From: an uncultured Halomonas sp.
GTDB taxonomy: Bacteria; Pseudomonadota; Gammaproteobacteria; Pseudomonadales; Halomonadaceae
Direction: 5' to 3'
DNA length: 64,000 nucleotides
Assembly: GCF_947501415.1 (NCBI RefSeq)
Contig: NZ_CANMVL010000009.1
Location: forward strand, 186,001 to 250,000
The notes under the pieces are model-generated. The model was not told the DNA's origin. It worked only from the letters and a program-made list of their open reading frames with translations, and searched no databases. A program made the translations under genes and the position numbers. Shown here piece after piece: positions 25,904-35,493 of this stretch; position 1 is the first letter of the stretch; each line of letters opens with the position of its first letter.

Positions 25904-27310
25904 TCACGACTTGTCGTGGTCCAGCTCCTCACCCGGCAGCACGTCTTCGCCATTGAAGTAGGCGCGTGCCAGCTTGAACACCACCGGCGACAGCAGTGCC
26001 AGGGCGATCAGGTTGGGAATTGCCATCATGGCATTGAAGGTATCGGCCATCAGCCAGATGAAGCCCAGGCTCGCCAGCGCCCCCACCGGAATCGCCAGCA
26101 CGAACAGTACCCGGTAGAGCATGATCGAGCGGGTTCCGAACAGGAACTGGAAGCACTTCTCACCATAGAAGGACCACCCCAGGATGGTGGTAAAGGCAAA
26201 CACCGCCAGTGCCAGTGAGACCACCTCGTTGCCCAGGCCCGGCAGTGCCGCGTCGAAGGAGAGTGCGGTCAGCGACGCGCCGGCCTCGCCCGTCTTCCAT
26301 ACGCCGGCAGTCAGGATCACCAGAGCGGTGATGGAGCAGACGATGATGGTATCGATAAAGGTGCCCAGCATCGCGATCAGCCCCTGGCGAACCGGGTTCT
26401 TGGTCTGGGCCGCGGCATGTGCGATGGGCGCACTGCCCAGGCCCGCTTCGTTGGAGAAGATCCCGCGGGCCACACCGAAGCGAATGGCCGCCATCACGGC
26501 CGCACCGGCGAAACCACCGACGGCGGCGTGGGGGTTGAACGCGTAGGTAAAGATCATGCCGAAGGCGCTGCCGATCTGGTCGGCGTTGATCGCCAGCACG
26601 ATCAGACCCGCGATCACATAGGCGATACCCATGATCGGAACCAGCTTGCCGGCCACCTTGGCGATCCGCTTGATCCCGCCGAGGATCACCGCGCCGGCCA
26701 GCACCATGATCACCACACCGGTAACCCAGTGGGGCAGCCCGAAGGTGCTGTCGAGGGCGTCGGCCACGGAGTTGGACTGCACGGTGTTGCCGATGCCGAA
26801 GGCGGCGACGGCGCCGAAGAAGGCGAAGGCACCACCCAGCCACAGCCACTTACGGCCCAGACCATTCTTGATGTAGTACATCGGACCACCGATATGGTAG
26901 CCGGTGCTGTCGGTTTCCCGGAAGCGAACCGCCAGCACCGCCTCGGCGAACTTGGTGGCCATGCCCACCAGGGCAGTGATCCACATCCAGAACACCGCAC
27001 CGGGGCCACCCAGGGCGATAGCGGTGGCCACGCCGGCAATATTGCCGGTGCCGATGGTCGCCGACAGCGCGGTCATCAGGGCGTTGAAGGGCGAGATCTC
27101 GCCATCCGCCTCGCCCTTCGTCTTGCCATCGGGGGTGTGCTTGCCATCACGCCCCTGCCACATCAGCTTGAAGCCTTCCCCCAGCTTGCGGATCGGCATC
27201 AGCTTGAGGCCAGCCTGCAGGTAGATCCCCACCCCGAGCAACAGGATGAGCATCAATGGCCCCCAGACCACGCCGTTGATGGCGCTGAAGATACTGTTCA
27301 AGGTTTCCAC
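25904..27310 (-). CDS. alanine/glycine:cation symporter (AGCS family)
   Basis: 468-residue inner-membrane transporter coupling alanine or glycine uptake to Na+ (or H+). About 11 hydrophobic helices are present, with AGCS signatures LSATIGTGNIAGVATAI, GGPGAVFWMW, GGPMYYIKNGLG and FSNEAGLGSAPIAHAAA. It starts at a GTG (27310) with GGGAGA upstream. It is divergent from gcvH-gcvP with a 445-bp gap, and glycine is the shared substrate, so joint regulation of uptake and cleavage is likely (inference). Confidence 0.94.
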   Translation of the reverse strand: METLNSIFSAINGVVWGPLMLILLLGVGIYLQAGLKLMPIRKLGEGFKLMWQGRDGKHTPDGKTKGEADGEISPFNALMTALSATIGTGNIAGVATAIALGGPGAVFWMWITALVGMATKFAEAVLAVRFRETDSTGYHIGGPMYYIKNGLGRKWLWLGGAFAFFGAVAAFGIGNTVQSNSVADALDSTFGLPHWVTGVVIMVLAGAVILGGIKRIAKVAGKLVPIMGIAYVIAGLIVLAINADQIGSAFGMIFTYAFNPHAAVGGFAGAAVMAAIRFGVARGIFSNEAGLGSAPIAHAAAQTKNPVRQGLIAMLGTFIDTIIVCSITALVILTAGVWKTGEAGASLTALSFDAALPGLGNEVVSLALAVFAFTTILGWSFYGEKCFQFLFGTRSIMLYRVLFVLAIPVGALASLGFIWLMADTFNAMMAIPNLIALALLSPVVFKLARAYFNGEDVLPGEELDHDKS

Positions 27311-27755
27311 GTGAATCTCCCTAAGCGGTTTATTGTTATGCGCTGCGGCTCACCGCCCATCGTTCGCACCTCGATCGACGACCGACGGGCAACCGATCCG
27401 TGAACCTGTACCGCGAGAATCGATCACCATGGCTCTGGCGCATGATTCGCCGCAGCATGGCTAACCGGCCATGCGAACCCCAACACAATCCCGCGTAACA
27501 TAGCGGATTTTATGGTCATCGCACCACCCAGACGAACGACGCACGTTCAACCGTCACGCTCCCGCCTCCCCTCATGTTTCCAATCAGAAACATGAAGAGG
27601 TTGGCGGCGCCAAAACTGGACGAATAGCTTACGACCCGCCACCCTGAGTGACGAGCCATCAGAGAGCCCCTGGCGATGATGATGGACTCGCCAAACGCCG
27701 CCAATGGCGGTAGCATTCCCGCTGCCTGGAAAAACTTTTCTTATAGGAAATATCG
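27311..27755. promoter_or_regulatory. divergent leader region agcS / gcvH
   Basis: 445 bp without a convincing gene. An 8-bp stem CATGTTTC (27573-27580)/GAAACATG (27587-27594) has a 6-nt loop and flanking CCTC/GAGG, and a small stem GCCGCC-AAT-GGCGGT is near 27700. I looked for the glycine-riboswitch core on both strands and did not recognise it. An AGGAAAT lies just before the gcvH ATG. Confidence 0.45.
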
Positions 27756-28148
27756 ATGAGCTCTATTCCTGCCAATCTCCGCTACGCCGACAGCCACGAG
27801 TGGGTCCTCGACAATGGCGACGGCACCGTGACCATCGGCATCAGTGATCATGCCCAGGAAGCCCTGGGTGACGTCGTCTTCGTCGAACTGCCCGAGGTGG
27901 GCCGTACCCTCGAGCTCAAGGAGGAGTTCGGTGTGGTCGAGTCGGTCAAGGCCGCCTCCGACCTCTACGCCCCGGTGGCCGGCGAGGTCATCGACGTCAA
28001 CGAGGCGCTGGAAGACGCCCCCGAGACGCTGAACGAGTCCCCTTACGAGGATGGCTGGATCATGAAGGTGCGCCTCGAGGACGCCACCCAGATCGACGAT
28101 CTGCTGGACGCCGACGGCTACCAGGCCGTGGCCAGCGCCGACGACTGA
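27756..28148 (+). CDS. gcvH: glycine cleavage system H protein
   Basis: 130-residue lipoyl carrier that shuttles the aminomethyl group between P, T and L proteins. The lipoylated lysine is K65 in [14 protein letters not shown]. The N-terminus [10 protein letters not shown] and the C-terminal [12 protein letters not shown] are standard. It has GGAAA upstream, and gcvP follows after 106 bp. gcvT is not in the window, so the operon differs from the E. coli gcvTHP order. Confidence 0.97.
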   Translation: MSSIPANLRYADSHEWVLDNGDGTVTIGISDHAQEALGDVVFVELPEVGRTLELKEEFGVVESVKAASDLYAPVAGEVIDVNEALEDAPETLNESPYEDGWIMKVRLEDATQIDDLLDADGYQAVASADD

Positions 28149-28169
28149 TCCTGCGCTGATTGCCTCACT

Positions 28170-28190
28170 CCCCGGCCCGCTGGGTCGGGG
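28170..28190 (+). other. intercistronic hairpin gcvH-gcvP
   Basis: CCCCGGCCC-GCT-GGGTCGGGG forms a 9-bp stem with one G-U pair and no U tract. It may be a processing or differential-stability element between gcvH and gcvP rather than a terminator. Confidence 0.4.
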
Positions 28191-28254
28191 CTTCCACGAT
28201 CTACCGTGCCGCCTATGATGGCGACCGGACCTTACTTTATCGACAGGGTGTGAC

Positions 28255-31149
28255 ATGGCTCTCGACAACCGCCGCCTGGCCGATCTGGCCGCTCATGATG
28301 CCTTCATCCAACGCCATAACGGGCCCCGCGAGCAGGACGTGAAGGCCATGCTCGACGAGCTGGACATGCCCAGCCTGGACACCCTGATCGAACGCACCGT
28401 GCCCAGCGATATTCGCCTGGGCCGGGAGCTCGACCTCGACCCGCCGCGTAGCGAGGCCGAGGCACTCGACTACCTCAAGCGCCTGGCCGCCCAGAACCGA
28501 ACCTACAAGAGCTATCTGGGACAGGGCTACCACGGTACCCACCTGCCGACGGTGATCCAGCGCAACGTCCTGGAGAATCCTGGCTGGTATACCGCCTACA
28601 CCCCCTACCAGCCCGAGATCTCCCAGGGCCGCCTTGAAGGGCTGCTCAACTTCCAGCAGATGGTCATGGATCTGACCGGCATGGAGCTGGCCAACGCTTC
28701 GCTGCTCGACGAGGCCACCGCCGCCGCCGAAGCGATGGCCCTGTGCAAGCGCGCCAACCGGAAGGCCAAGAGCGATGTCTTCTTCGTCGCCGATGATGTC
28801 CTGGCCCAGACCCTGGACGTGGTGCGTACCCGTGCCGCCTACTTCGGCTTCGAGCTGGTCGTCGCCCCGGCGGAACAGCTCGCCGAGGTTGATGCCTTCG
28901 GTGCCCTGCTCCAGTACCCTGGCGAGAGCGGTCGGGTGACCGATCTGGCCCCGCTGCTGGAGGCGGCCGGCAAGCGCGGCATCATGACCTGCGTGGCCGC
29001 CGATATCATGAGCCTGGTGCTGCTCAAGGAGCCCGGCGCACTGGGTGCCGACATCGTCGTCGGTACCACCCAGCGGTTTGGCGTCCCCATGGGCTTCGGT
29101 GGCCCCCATGCCGCCTTCTTCGCCACCACCGACAAGCTCAAGCGCTCGATCCCGGGGCGCATCATCGGCGTCTCCAAGGACAGTCGTGACGGCCAGGCGC
29201 TGCGCATGGCGATGCAGACTCGCGAGCAGCATATCCGCCGCGAGAAGGCCACCTCCAACATCTGTACCGCTCAGGCACTGCTGGCCAATATCGCCGGCTT
29301 CTACGCCGTCTACCACGGGGCTGAGGGGCTGCGCACCATCGCCGGCCGCATCCATCGCCTGACCACCATCCTGGCCCTGGGCATTCAGGAGAAAGGGGTG
29401 GCGCTGGTCCACGACAGCTGGTTCGACACCCTGCGCCTGACCGGCGTCGATGCGGGCAAGATCCACGGGCGCTGCCTCACCCATGAGATCAACGTCCGTT
29501 ACTTCGACAATGGCGATGTCGGCATCAGCCTGGATGAGACCACCACCGCCCACGATCTCGACGTTCTCTTCGACGTGCTGCTCGGTGAGGAGCATGGCCT
29601 CTCGGTTCGCGAACTCGACGAGCGGGCGCTGGCCGATGGGTCGAGCGGCATCCCCGCGGCCTGTCGCCGTGAGAGTGACTTCCTGACCCACCCCACCTTC
29701 ACGCGCTACCGCAGCGAGACCGAGATGCTGCGCTATCTCAAGCGCCTGGAGAACAAGGACCTGTCGCTGGCCCACGCCATGATCCCGCTGGGGTCGTGCA
29801 CCATGAAGCTCAACGCCACCAGCGAGATGATCCCCATCACCTGGCCGGAGTTCTCCACGGTGCACCCCTTCGTGCCCCGCGACCAGGTCGCCGGCTACAA
29901 GCAGATGATCGACGAGCTCTCCGCCTTCCTGGTGGAGATCACCGGCTACGACCATATCTCCATGCAGCCCAACTCCGGGGCCCAGGGCGAGTATGCCGGC
30001 CTGGTGGCCATTCGCCGTTACCAGGCGTCCATCGGCGAGGGGCATCGCGATATCTGCCTGATCCCCAGCTCGGCCCACGGCACCAACCCCGCCTCTGCCG
30101 CCATGGTCGGCATGAAGGTCGTGGTGGTCGAGTGCGACGCCGAGGGCAATATCGACATCGCGGACCTGCGGGCCAAGGCCGAGAAGCACAGTGATGCCCT
30201 GTCGGCGATCATGATCACCTACCCCTCCACCCACGGCGTCTTCGAGGCCGGTGTACGCGAGGTGTGCGCGGTCGTTCACGAGCATGGCGGCCAGGTCTAT
30301 GTCGACGGCGCCAACATGAACGCTCAGGTGGGCCTCTCGCGCCCCGGCGACTTCGGCGGTGATGTCAGCCACCTCAACCTGCACAAGACCTTCTGTATTC
30401 CCCACGGTGGCGGCGGCCCGGGCATGGGCCCGATCGGTGTCAAGGCACACCTGGCCCCCTTCGTCTCCAACCATGTGGTGACACCCATCGACGGCGTCAA
30501 CGCCGAATGCGGCGCGGTATCCGCGGCGGCCTTCGGCAGCGCCTCGATCCTGCCGATCTCCTGGGCCTACATCAAGATGATGGGCGCCCGGGGACTGCGT
30601 GAGGCCACCGAGCTGGCGATCCTCAACGCCAACTACATCGCCAAGCGCCTGGGCGACCACTACCCGGTCCTCTACAAGGGGGAGAACGGTACCGTGGCCC
30701 ATGAGTGCATCATCGATATTCGCCCGCTGAAGGCCAGCTCCGGCATCAGCGAGGAAGACATCGCCAAACGCCTGATGGACTACGGCTTCCACGCCCCGAC
30801 CATGTCCTTCCCGGTGCCGGGAACGCTGATGATCGAGCCCACCGAGTCGGAGTCGCTCTACGAGATCGACCGTTTCTGCGACGCCATGATCGGCATACGC
30901 GAAGAGATCGCCCGGGTCGAGGCCGGCGAGTGGCCCGTCGACAACAACCCGCTGGTACGGGCGCCTCACACCATGGCCGACCTGATGGATGACGGCTGGG
31001 AGCGCCCCTACTCCCGCGAACTCGGCGCCTTCCCCAGCGAGGCCGTCAAGGCAGCCAAGTATTGGCCGGCGGTCAACCGGGTCGACAACGTCTTCGGTGA
31101 TCGCCAGTTGATCTGCTCGTGCCCGAGCATCGACGAGTATCGCGACTGA
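28255..31149 (+). CDS. gcvP: glycine dehydrogenase (decarboxylating), P protein
   Basis: 964-residue PLP enzyme that decarboxylates glycine and passes the aminomethyl group to lipoylated GcvH. It is a single-chain type (957 residues in E. coli). The PLP lysine is K711 within [18 protein letters not shown], and other conserved blocks are FIQRHNGP near the start and [13 protein letters not shown] 28255 is preceded by AGGGTG. It is followed by a textbook terminator at 31190-31220. gcvT is absent here and must lie elsewhere if the system is complete. Confidence 0.98.
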   Translation: MALDNRRLADLAAHDAFIQRHNGPREQDVKAMLDELDMPSLDTLIERTVPSDIRLGRELDLDPPRSEAEALDYLKRLAAQNRTYKSYLGQGYHGTHLPTVIQRNVLENPGWYTAYTPYQPEISQGRLEGLLNFQQMVMDLTGMELANASLLDEATAAAEAMALCKRANRKAKSDVFFVADDVLAQTLDVVRTRAAYFGFELVVAPAEQLAEVDAFGALLQYPGESGRVTDLAPLLEAAGKRGIMTCVAADIMSLVLLKEPGALGADIVVGTTQRFGVPMGFGGPHAAFFATTDKLKRSIPGRIIGVSKDSRDGQALRMAMQTREQHIRREKATSNICTAQALLANIAGFYAVYHGAEGLRTIAGRIHRLTTILALGIQEKGVALVHDSWFDTLRLTGVDAGKIHGRCLTHEINVRYFDNGDVGISLDETTTAHDLDVLFDVLLGEEHGLSVRELDERALADGSSGIPAACRRESDFLTHPTFTRYRSETEMLRYLKRLENKDLSLAHAMIPLGSCTMKLNATSEMIPITWPEFSTVHPFVPRDQVAGYKQMIDELSAFLVEITGYDHISMQPNSGAQGEYAGLVAIRRYQASIGEGHRDICLIPSSAHGTNPASAAMVGMKVVVVECDAEGNIDIADLRAKAEKHSDALSAIMITYPSTHGVFEAGVREVCAVVHEHGGQVYVDGANMNAQVGLSRPGDFGGDVSHLNLHKTFCIPHGGGGPGMGPIGVKAHLAPFVSNHVVTPIDGVNAECGAVSAAAFGSASILPISWAYIKMMGARGLREATELAILNANYIAKRLGDHYPVLYKGENGTVAHECIIDIRPLKASSGISEEDIAKRLMDYGFHAPTMSFPVPGTLMIEPTESESLYEIDRFCDAMIGIREEIARVEAGEWPVDNNPLVRAPHTMADLMDDGWERPYSRELGAFPSEAVKAAKYWPAVNRVDNVFGDRQLICSCPSIDEYRD

Positions 31150-31189
31150 CAGCCGCGAGGCAGGCGCGCGTCTGTCTGCACGTCACGTC

Positions 31190-31220
31190 AAAGGGCCCCG
31201 CTGATGCGGGGCCCTTTTTT
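31190..31220 (+). terminator. rho-independent terminator after gcvP
   Basis: AAAGGGCCCCG (31190-31200), loop CTGATG, CGGGGCCCTTT (31207-31217), continuing into a T6 run ending at 31220. Confidence 0.92.
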
Positions 31221-31240
31221 GTGCTGTGCCAGTTTTTGTA

Positions 31241-32164
31241 CTATGGCAATGGCTCGACCTCTGGCGAGTCACCATAGCCATGCAGGGCGAGACGACGCTG
31301 CTCACGAAAGTCCTCCAGCAGCCGGACATAGCGACGCGGCATTTCGCTGCCCGCCCGAGTCACCCGATAGAGGGTTTCATATACCGCCACGGGCAGTTCC
31401 AGCGCCTTGACCTGACGCTGCCAGGGCGATGTCTCGAGCACCGGCCGTGATACCACCGTAAAGCCCAGCCCCCGCGCCACGGCATCCATCACCATGCCCA
31501 CTTCATTGGTAAAACCCTGGCGGCGGAAGTGGCTCATGGAGCGAAACTCCCGGGGGAAGTTGCCGCGTAACAGGGCGCTGGCATGATTCAGCCCATCGAA
31601 GTAGCTGATAAAACCAATCCCCATCAGCTCGGCCAGGCCAGTCCCGGCGAAATCCGCAGGCACCACCAGGCATAGTGGCTCGTGATGCCAGAGTGTCACC
31701 TCGAGATCGGGATGGCGCATGGGCTCGGTGACGATACCCAGGTCATAACGGCCGGCCAGCACATCCTGGGAGATCTCCTGGTTGAACGCGAAGCTGTAGC
31801 TGACCGTCAGCCCGGGATGCATCTGTTGCTGTCCGAGCAGGAAGGGGTAGAGCATCGCGCCCACGCTGCCTGGCGAAGCGAGCCGACAGTCCCCTGAATA
31901 GGTCGAGTCGGCGTCCAGGGAGTGGCGAAACTGCTCATGTTCGGCGAACAGCTTGAGAGCATAGTCGTAGACCCGTCGCCCCGCCTCGGTCAACGTGAAG
32001 CGTCTTCCGTGGCGCTCCAGCAGCGACTTGTCCAGATAGCGTTCGAGTTTGCGCACATGCTGGCTGACACCGGGCTGGGTCATCTCCAGCCGATGCGCGG
32101 TCTGGGTGAAACTACCCGTCTCGACAAGGGTGATGAAGGTTCTGAAGTAGAGCGCGTTGAACAT
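31241..32164 (-). CDS. LysR-family transcriptional regulator
   Basis: 307 residues. The N-terminal winged helix (FRTFITLVETGSFTQTAHRLEMTQPGVSQHVRKLE) is followed by an effector-binding domain. It is convergent with gcvP and divergent from ppnN with 100 bp between starts, so either gene could be a target; the ligand is unknown. No unusual residues are seen. It is a generic LysR and cannot be named further. Confidence 0.9.
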   Translation of the reverse strand: MFNALYFRTFITLVETGSFTQTAHRLEMTQPGVSQHVRKLERYLDKSLLERHGRRFTLTEAGRRVYDYALKLFAEHEQFRHSLDADSTYSGDCRLASPGSVGAMLYPFLLGQQQMHPGLTVSYSFAFNQEISQDVLAGRYDLGIVTEPMRHPDLEVTLWHHEPLCLVVPADFAGTGLAELMGIGFISYFDGLNHASALLRGNFPREFRSMSHFRRQGFTNEVGMVMDAVARGLGFTVVSRPVLETSPWQRQVKALELPVAVYETLYRVTRAGSEMPRRYVRLLEDFREQRRLALHGYGDSPEVEPLP

Positions 32165-32264
32165 GAGAGGTCACACGAGGAGTGGAGTCACGATTCTATC
32201 ACTGCGTCCAGGTCCGTCGTGATAGCATCAGGGATGCACGTTTCCGCACGACAAGGACGCCCAA

Positions 32265-33626
32265 ATGCCCGACACCATCTCTACCACCATTTCGCCGGAA
32301 GGCAGCCTCGAGATTCTCTCTCAACATGAGGTGGCGCGGCTGCATGATACCTCACGCGCCGGTCTGCACGACCTGCTGCGCCGCTGTGCGCTGGCCGTAC
32401 TCAACTGCGGCTCGCCCACCGACGACGGTCTGGCCCTGATGGAGGCCTACGCCGACTTCGATATCGAGGTGGTCCCCCAGGACCGGGGCATCCGCCTCAA
32501 GCTGACCAACGCCCCGGCCGAAGCCTTCGTCGACGGCAAGATGATTCGTGGCATACGCGAGCATCTCTCCTCAATACTGCGCGATATCGTCTATGTCTAC
32601 AACGAGATCCAGGGCCACCAGCGCTTCGACCTGACCACCGGCGAAGGCACCACCAACGCGGTATTCCATATCCTGCGCAAGGCCGGCACGCTCAAGCCCG
32701 GCATTGACCCGAGCCTGGTGGTGTGCTGGGGCGGCCATTCGATCTCACGGGAGGAGTACGACTACAGCAAGAGTGTCGGCTACCAGCTGGGGCTTCGCGA
32801 CCTGGATATCTGCACCGGCTGCGGTCCCGGAGCCATGAAGGGCCCGATGAAAGGGGCCAACGTCGCTCATGCCAAGCAGCGGCGACGTCAGGGGCGCTAC
32901 CTGGGGGTCTCCGAGCCCGGCATCATCGCCGCGGAAGCACCCAACCCCATCGTCAATGAACTGGTGGTGATGCCCGATATCGAGAAGCGCCTGGAGGCTT
33001 TTGTGCGCCTCGGCCATGGCATCATTGTCTTCCCCGGCGGGGTAGGTACCGCCGAAGAGATCCTCTACCTGCTGGGAATCCTGCTCCATCCCGACAACGC
33101 CGACATGACGATGCCGGTGATCTTTACCGGCCCGGCCAGCAGCGCCGACTACTTCCAGCGCATCGACGAATTCCTGGTCTACACCCTGGGCGAGGAGGCA
33201 CGTCGCCGCTATCGCATCATCATCGACGACTCCATCGAGGTGGCACGCGCCATGCGCAAGGGCATCGACGAGGTCACCGAATACCGCTGTGCGCGACAGG
33301 ATGCCTTCTACTACAACTGGCGACTGACCATCGACCGCCACTTCCAGGCTCCCTTCGAGCCTACCCACGAGGCCATGGCCAACCTGGCGCTGGACAGTCA
33401 GCAGCCGGTACACGAACTGGCCGCCAACCTGCGTCGGGCCTTCTCGGGCATCGTCGCCGGAAACGTCAAGGAGCAGGGTATCCGCGCCATCAAGGCTCAT
33501 GGCCCCTTCCGACTCAACGCCGAGCCTGAGCTGATGTCACGTCTGGATGCGCTGCTCGACTCCTTCGTCGCCCAGGGGCGCATGAAGCTTACCGGCGACT
33601 ATGAGCCCTGCTATACGCTGGGATAA
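32265..33626 (+). CDS. ppnN: pyrimidine/purine 5'-nucleotide nucleosidase (LOG family)
   Basis: 453-residue cytosolic enzyme that hydrolyses nucleoside 5'-monophosphates to base plus ribose 5-phosphate; in E. coli PpnN (YgdH, 454 residues) is stimulated by (p)ppGpp. The LOG-type Rossmann core is visible: VVCWGGHSISREEYDYSK, CTGCGPGAMKGPMKG and the catalytic PGGVGTAEEILYLLGILLHP. N- and C-terminal extensions (LHDLLRRCALAVLNCGSPTDD; AHGPFRLNAEPELM) are those of the long PpnN type. It is followed by a hairpin at 33665-33687. Confidence 0.95.
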   Translation: MPDTISTTISPEGSLEILSQHEVARLHDTSRAGLHDLLRRCALAVLNCGSPTDDGLALMEAYADFDIEVVPQDRGIRLKLTNAPAEAFVDGKMIRGIREHLSSILRDIVYVYNEIQGHQRFDLTTGEGTTNAVFHILRKAGTLKPGIDPSLVVCWGGHSISREEYDYSKSVGYQLGLRDLDICTGCGPGAMKGPMKGANVAHAKQRRRQGRYLGVSEPGIIAAEAPNPIVNELVVMPDIEKRLEAFVRLGHGIIVFPGGVGTAEEILYLLGILLHPDNADMTMPVIFTGPASSADYFQRIDEFLVYTLGEEARRRYRIIIDDSIEVARAMRKGIDEVTEYRCARQDAFYYNWRLTIDRHFQAPFEPTHEAMANLALDSQQPVHELAANLRRAFSGIVAGNVKEQGIRAIKAHGPFRLNAEPELMSRLDALLDSFVAQGRMKLTGDYEPCYTLG

Positions 33627-33664
33627 TCCCTAAGCCTGCATACCCCAGCAACAATAGGTACAAG

Positions 33665-33687
33665 CCCACGGGGTCTGTCCCCGTGGG
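33665..33687 (+). terminator. hairpin after ppnN
   Basis: CCCACGGGG (33665-33673), loop TCTGT, CCCCGTGGG (33679-33687), followed by AATTA. The stem is perfect but the U tract is absent. Confidence 0.5.
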
Positions 33688-33732
33688 AATTAGGATGTGG
33701 AGACTATCGCCGGGGGGTGGGGACTGTCCCGG

Positions 33733-34104
33733 CTATCCACTGGACAGCGGCTTTACCCAGAGGCCAAGGGCATGCAGCAGCAACCCCAGGGTGGCGCCAT
33801 GGGAGAGCCATAGCTCCCAGCCGATAAAGTCGCTGAACACGGCATGCCAGCCCGCCATGCCGGCGAGACCGGCCAACAGGCATAGCCCCAGACGGCTCAG
33901 CAATCGAGGCAGACGCACCCTGTCGGCCACATCCAGCAACCGCCACTGCAGCACGCCCACCAGACAGACCACGGCCAGCGCCATCAGCATCAGATTGAAG
34001 CGATTGCCATGACCACCCACCAGATAGCGCGGGAGGCTGGCGAGCATCAGCAGGGCAAGACCCAGCAGCAGGCTGACCCGTTCGGCGGTCGGTTGGCCAC
34101 CCAT
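33733..34104 (-). CDS. small four-helix membrane protein
   Basis: 123 residues with about four hydrophobic helices (roughly 8-25, 36-56, 66-88 and 96-116), Arg-rich loops and no cysteines. I do not recognise the family. Its ATG starts one base after the flavodoxin stop (TGAAATG), so it is almost certainly translated with the flavodoxin gene. That context hints at a membrane partner of flavodoxin-linked electron transfer, but nothing in the sequence proves it. Confidence 0.7.
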   Translation of the reverse strand: MGGQPTAERVSLLLGLALLMLASLPRYLVGGHGNRFNLMLMALAVVCLVGVLQWRLLDVADRVRLPRLLSRLGLCLLAGLAGMAGWHAVFSDFIGWELWLSHGATLGLLLHALGLWVKPLSSG

Positions 34105-34105
34105 T

Positions 34106-34570
34106 TCAGGCGACCTTCAGCTGCTGTGAAGCGATCCACTCCTCGACCCACGGAATGGCCGCATCGTCGGCCATGAAGGTCTCCATGGCATCGACCTCGA
34201 GGCGCTCTCCCAGCCGGTGAGCGCCCTGCCCCTCCAGCAGTTCATCGAGCTGGCGGCCGGCACCGCAGAAGGTATCACCGTAGGAGCTGTCCCCCAGGGC
34301 AATCAGCCCGTAGCGCAGCGAGCCTAGCCCCGGGCTCTTCTCGGCGATGGCCTGGGCAAAGGACGCGAAGCTGCCGGGGTAGTCACCGCTGCCGGTGGTC
34401 GAGACACAGAACAGCGCCAGGTCGGTGTCGTCGGCGGTCAGGTCCTCCAGAGTGGGATTCTCGAAGATCTCCACCTCATGCCCCGCCTCCTCGAACAGTG
34501 GCTTGACCTGCTCGGCAACATCTAGAGCGCCGCCATACATGGTTCCCACGAAGATCTTGAGTTTTGGCAT
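34106..34570 (-). CDS. flavodoxin (MioC-like)
   Basis: 154-residue FMN-binding electron carrier. The phosphate-binding loop is GTMYGGALDVAEQ near residue 9. The two flavin-flanking loops are CVSTTGSGDYPGSF and GLIALGDSSYGDTFCGAGRQLDELL. It is of the short MioC/YqcA type, not FldA. The start at 34570 gives MPKLKIFVG; the upstream 20 codons are not conserved. AT-rich sequence (34580-34610) upstream suggests the promoter. It is divergent from the DUF2788 gene. Confidence 0.9.
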   Translation of the reverse strand: MPKLKIFVGTMYGGALDVAEQVKPLFEEAGHEVEIFENPTLEDLTADDTDLALFCVSTTGSGDYPGSFASFAQAIAEKSPGLGSLRYGLIALGDSSYGDTFCGAGRQLDELLEGQGAHRLGERLEVDAMETFMADDAAIPWVEEWIASQQLKVA

Positions 34571-34765
34571 GTCACGGATTTTCCTAATAAATTTACCTAA
34601 ATGGTAACATATCTCGCGATTGCCTCGCATCCAGCGATAAGCAGGCCGAGCCTGACGGCTCGATCTCGACCTGGATCAATCGCGGGGCATTATGTCGCAT
34701 GGCAACGATCTCATCTCCGCCTCGGCCCACGTATAATACGGGGTTTCACCCCTGACGGAGATATC

Positions 34766-34975
34766 ATGCAGCAGACGTTCGAGGCGTGGATCACACCGCT
34801 GATGATCGGCGGCCTGATCCTCTTCATGTGCTTCATCATCTGGGACCTTGCCAAGAAGTCCAATGCCGGCCGATTCGGCACCATCATGCTGTTTGTGGTG
34901 CTGGGGGCGGGCATGCTCGGCTATGTGTTCAAGGTGATCATCACCTGGGTCCTGGAGAACGGTGGCGCCGTATAG
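34766..34975 (+). CDS. DUF2788 small membrane protein
   Basis: 69 residues, two hydrophobic helices (about 12-26 and 40-62) separated by WDLAKKSNAGRFGT. This pattern matches the uncharacterised DUF2788 family common in Pseudomonas relatives. The start at 34766 follows GACGGAGATATC. It is apparently monocistronic, ending at a strong bidirectional terminator (35012-35046). Function is unknown. Confidence 0.8.
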   Translation: MQQTFEAWITPLMIGGLILFMCFIIWDLAKKSNAGRFGTIMLFVVLGAGMLGYVFKVIITWVLENGGAV

Positions 34976-35011
34976 CCATTGCCCCGCATGAATAAACCAG
35001 CATAAAAACAG

Positions 35012-35046
35012 GAAGGGCCACCCCATCGGGGTGGCCCTTCGTTTTT
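35012..35046. terminator. bidirectional terminator DUF2788 / ihfA
   Basis: GAAGGGCCACCCC (35012-35024), loop ATC, GGGGTGGCCCTTC (35028-35040), then GTTTTT. On the minus strand the stem is followed by CTGTTTTTA. It therefore ends both the DUF2788 transcript and the long thrS-ihfA operon. Confidence 0.88.
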
Positions 35047-35112
35047 AACGAGTCATTACCGGCTGTTATCGCTTGAGGGTAATGCCATCGAGTGTAGATG
35101 CCATCGAGTGTA

Positions 35113-35415
35113 TCAGTGGTGCTCTCCGCGATACCCTTCGACCTGACTCTTCAGCTTCTGCCCCGGCCGGAAGGTCACCACCCGACGCGCAGAGATGGGA
35201 ATCTCCTCGCCGGTCTTGGGATTGCGCCCGGGCCGTTCCCGCTTGTCGCGCAGATCGAAGTTACCGAAGCCGGACAGCTTGACCTGCTCGTTCTCCCTCA
35301 GGCAACCACGGATCTCCTCGAAGAAGGCCTCCACCATGGACTTGGCCTCCCGCTTGGAGAGGCCGAGTTCGGCATGCAGGTGTTCGGCGAGCTCCGCCTT
35401 GGTCAGTGCACCCAT
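35113..35415 (-). CDS. ihfA: integration host factor subunit alpha
   Basis: 100-residue nucleoid protein that with IhfB bends DNA sharply at specific sites. The sequence [48 protein letters not shown] (DNA-intercalating beta-arm with the tip proline) and [14 protein letters not shown] is standard. It is the last gene of the thrS-infC-rpmI-rplT-pheST-ihfA order, as in E. coli. It follows pheT by 78 bp and ends before the bidirectional terminator. Confidence 0.97.
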   Translation of the reverse strand: MGALTKAELAEHLHAELGLSKREAKSMVEAFFEEIRGCLRENEQVKLSGFGNFDLRDKRERPGRNPKTGEEIPISARRVVTFRPGQKLKSQVEGYRGEHH

Positions 35416-35493
35416 CGCTGCTCTCCTCTCCAGGCCCTTGCGGGCCCGCTAGACGATCGACACCCGCCTGCCTTGCCCCGTGGAGATACCTCA

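Noticed and set aside
27516..27716. A 66-codon minus-strand frame in the agcS-gcvH gap
   Set aside because: No ribosome site, no recognisable family, and the frame overlaps the hairpins; treated as non-coding.
27480..27755. Possible glycine riboswitch upstream of gcvH
   Set aside because: The conserved glycine aptamer core was not found on either strand by eye.
28237..30969. A 910-codon minus-strand frame opposite gcvP
   Set aside because: Shadow of the GC-rich gcvP codon pattern on the other strand; the translation is repetitive and matches no family.
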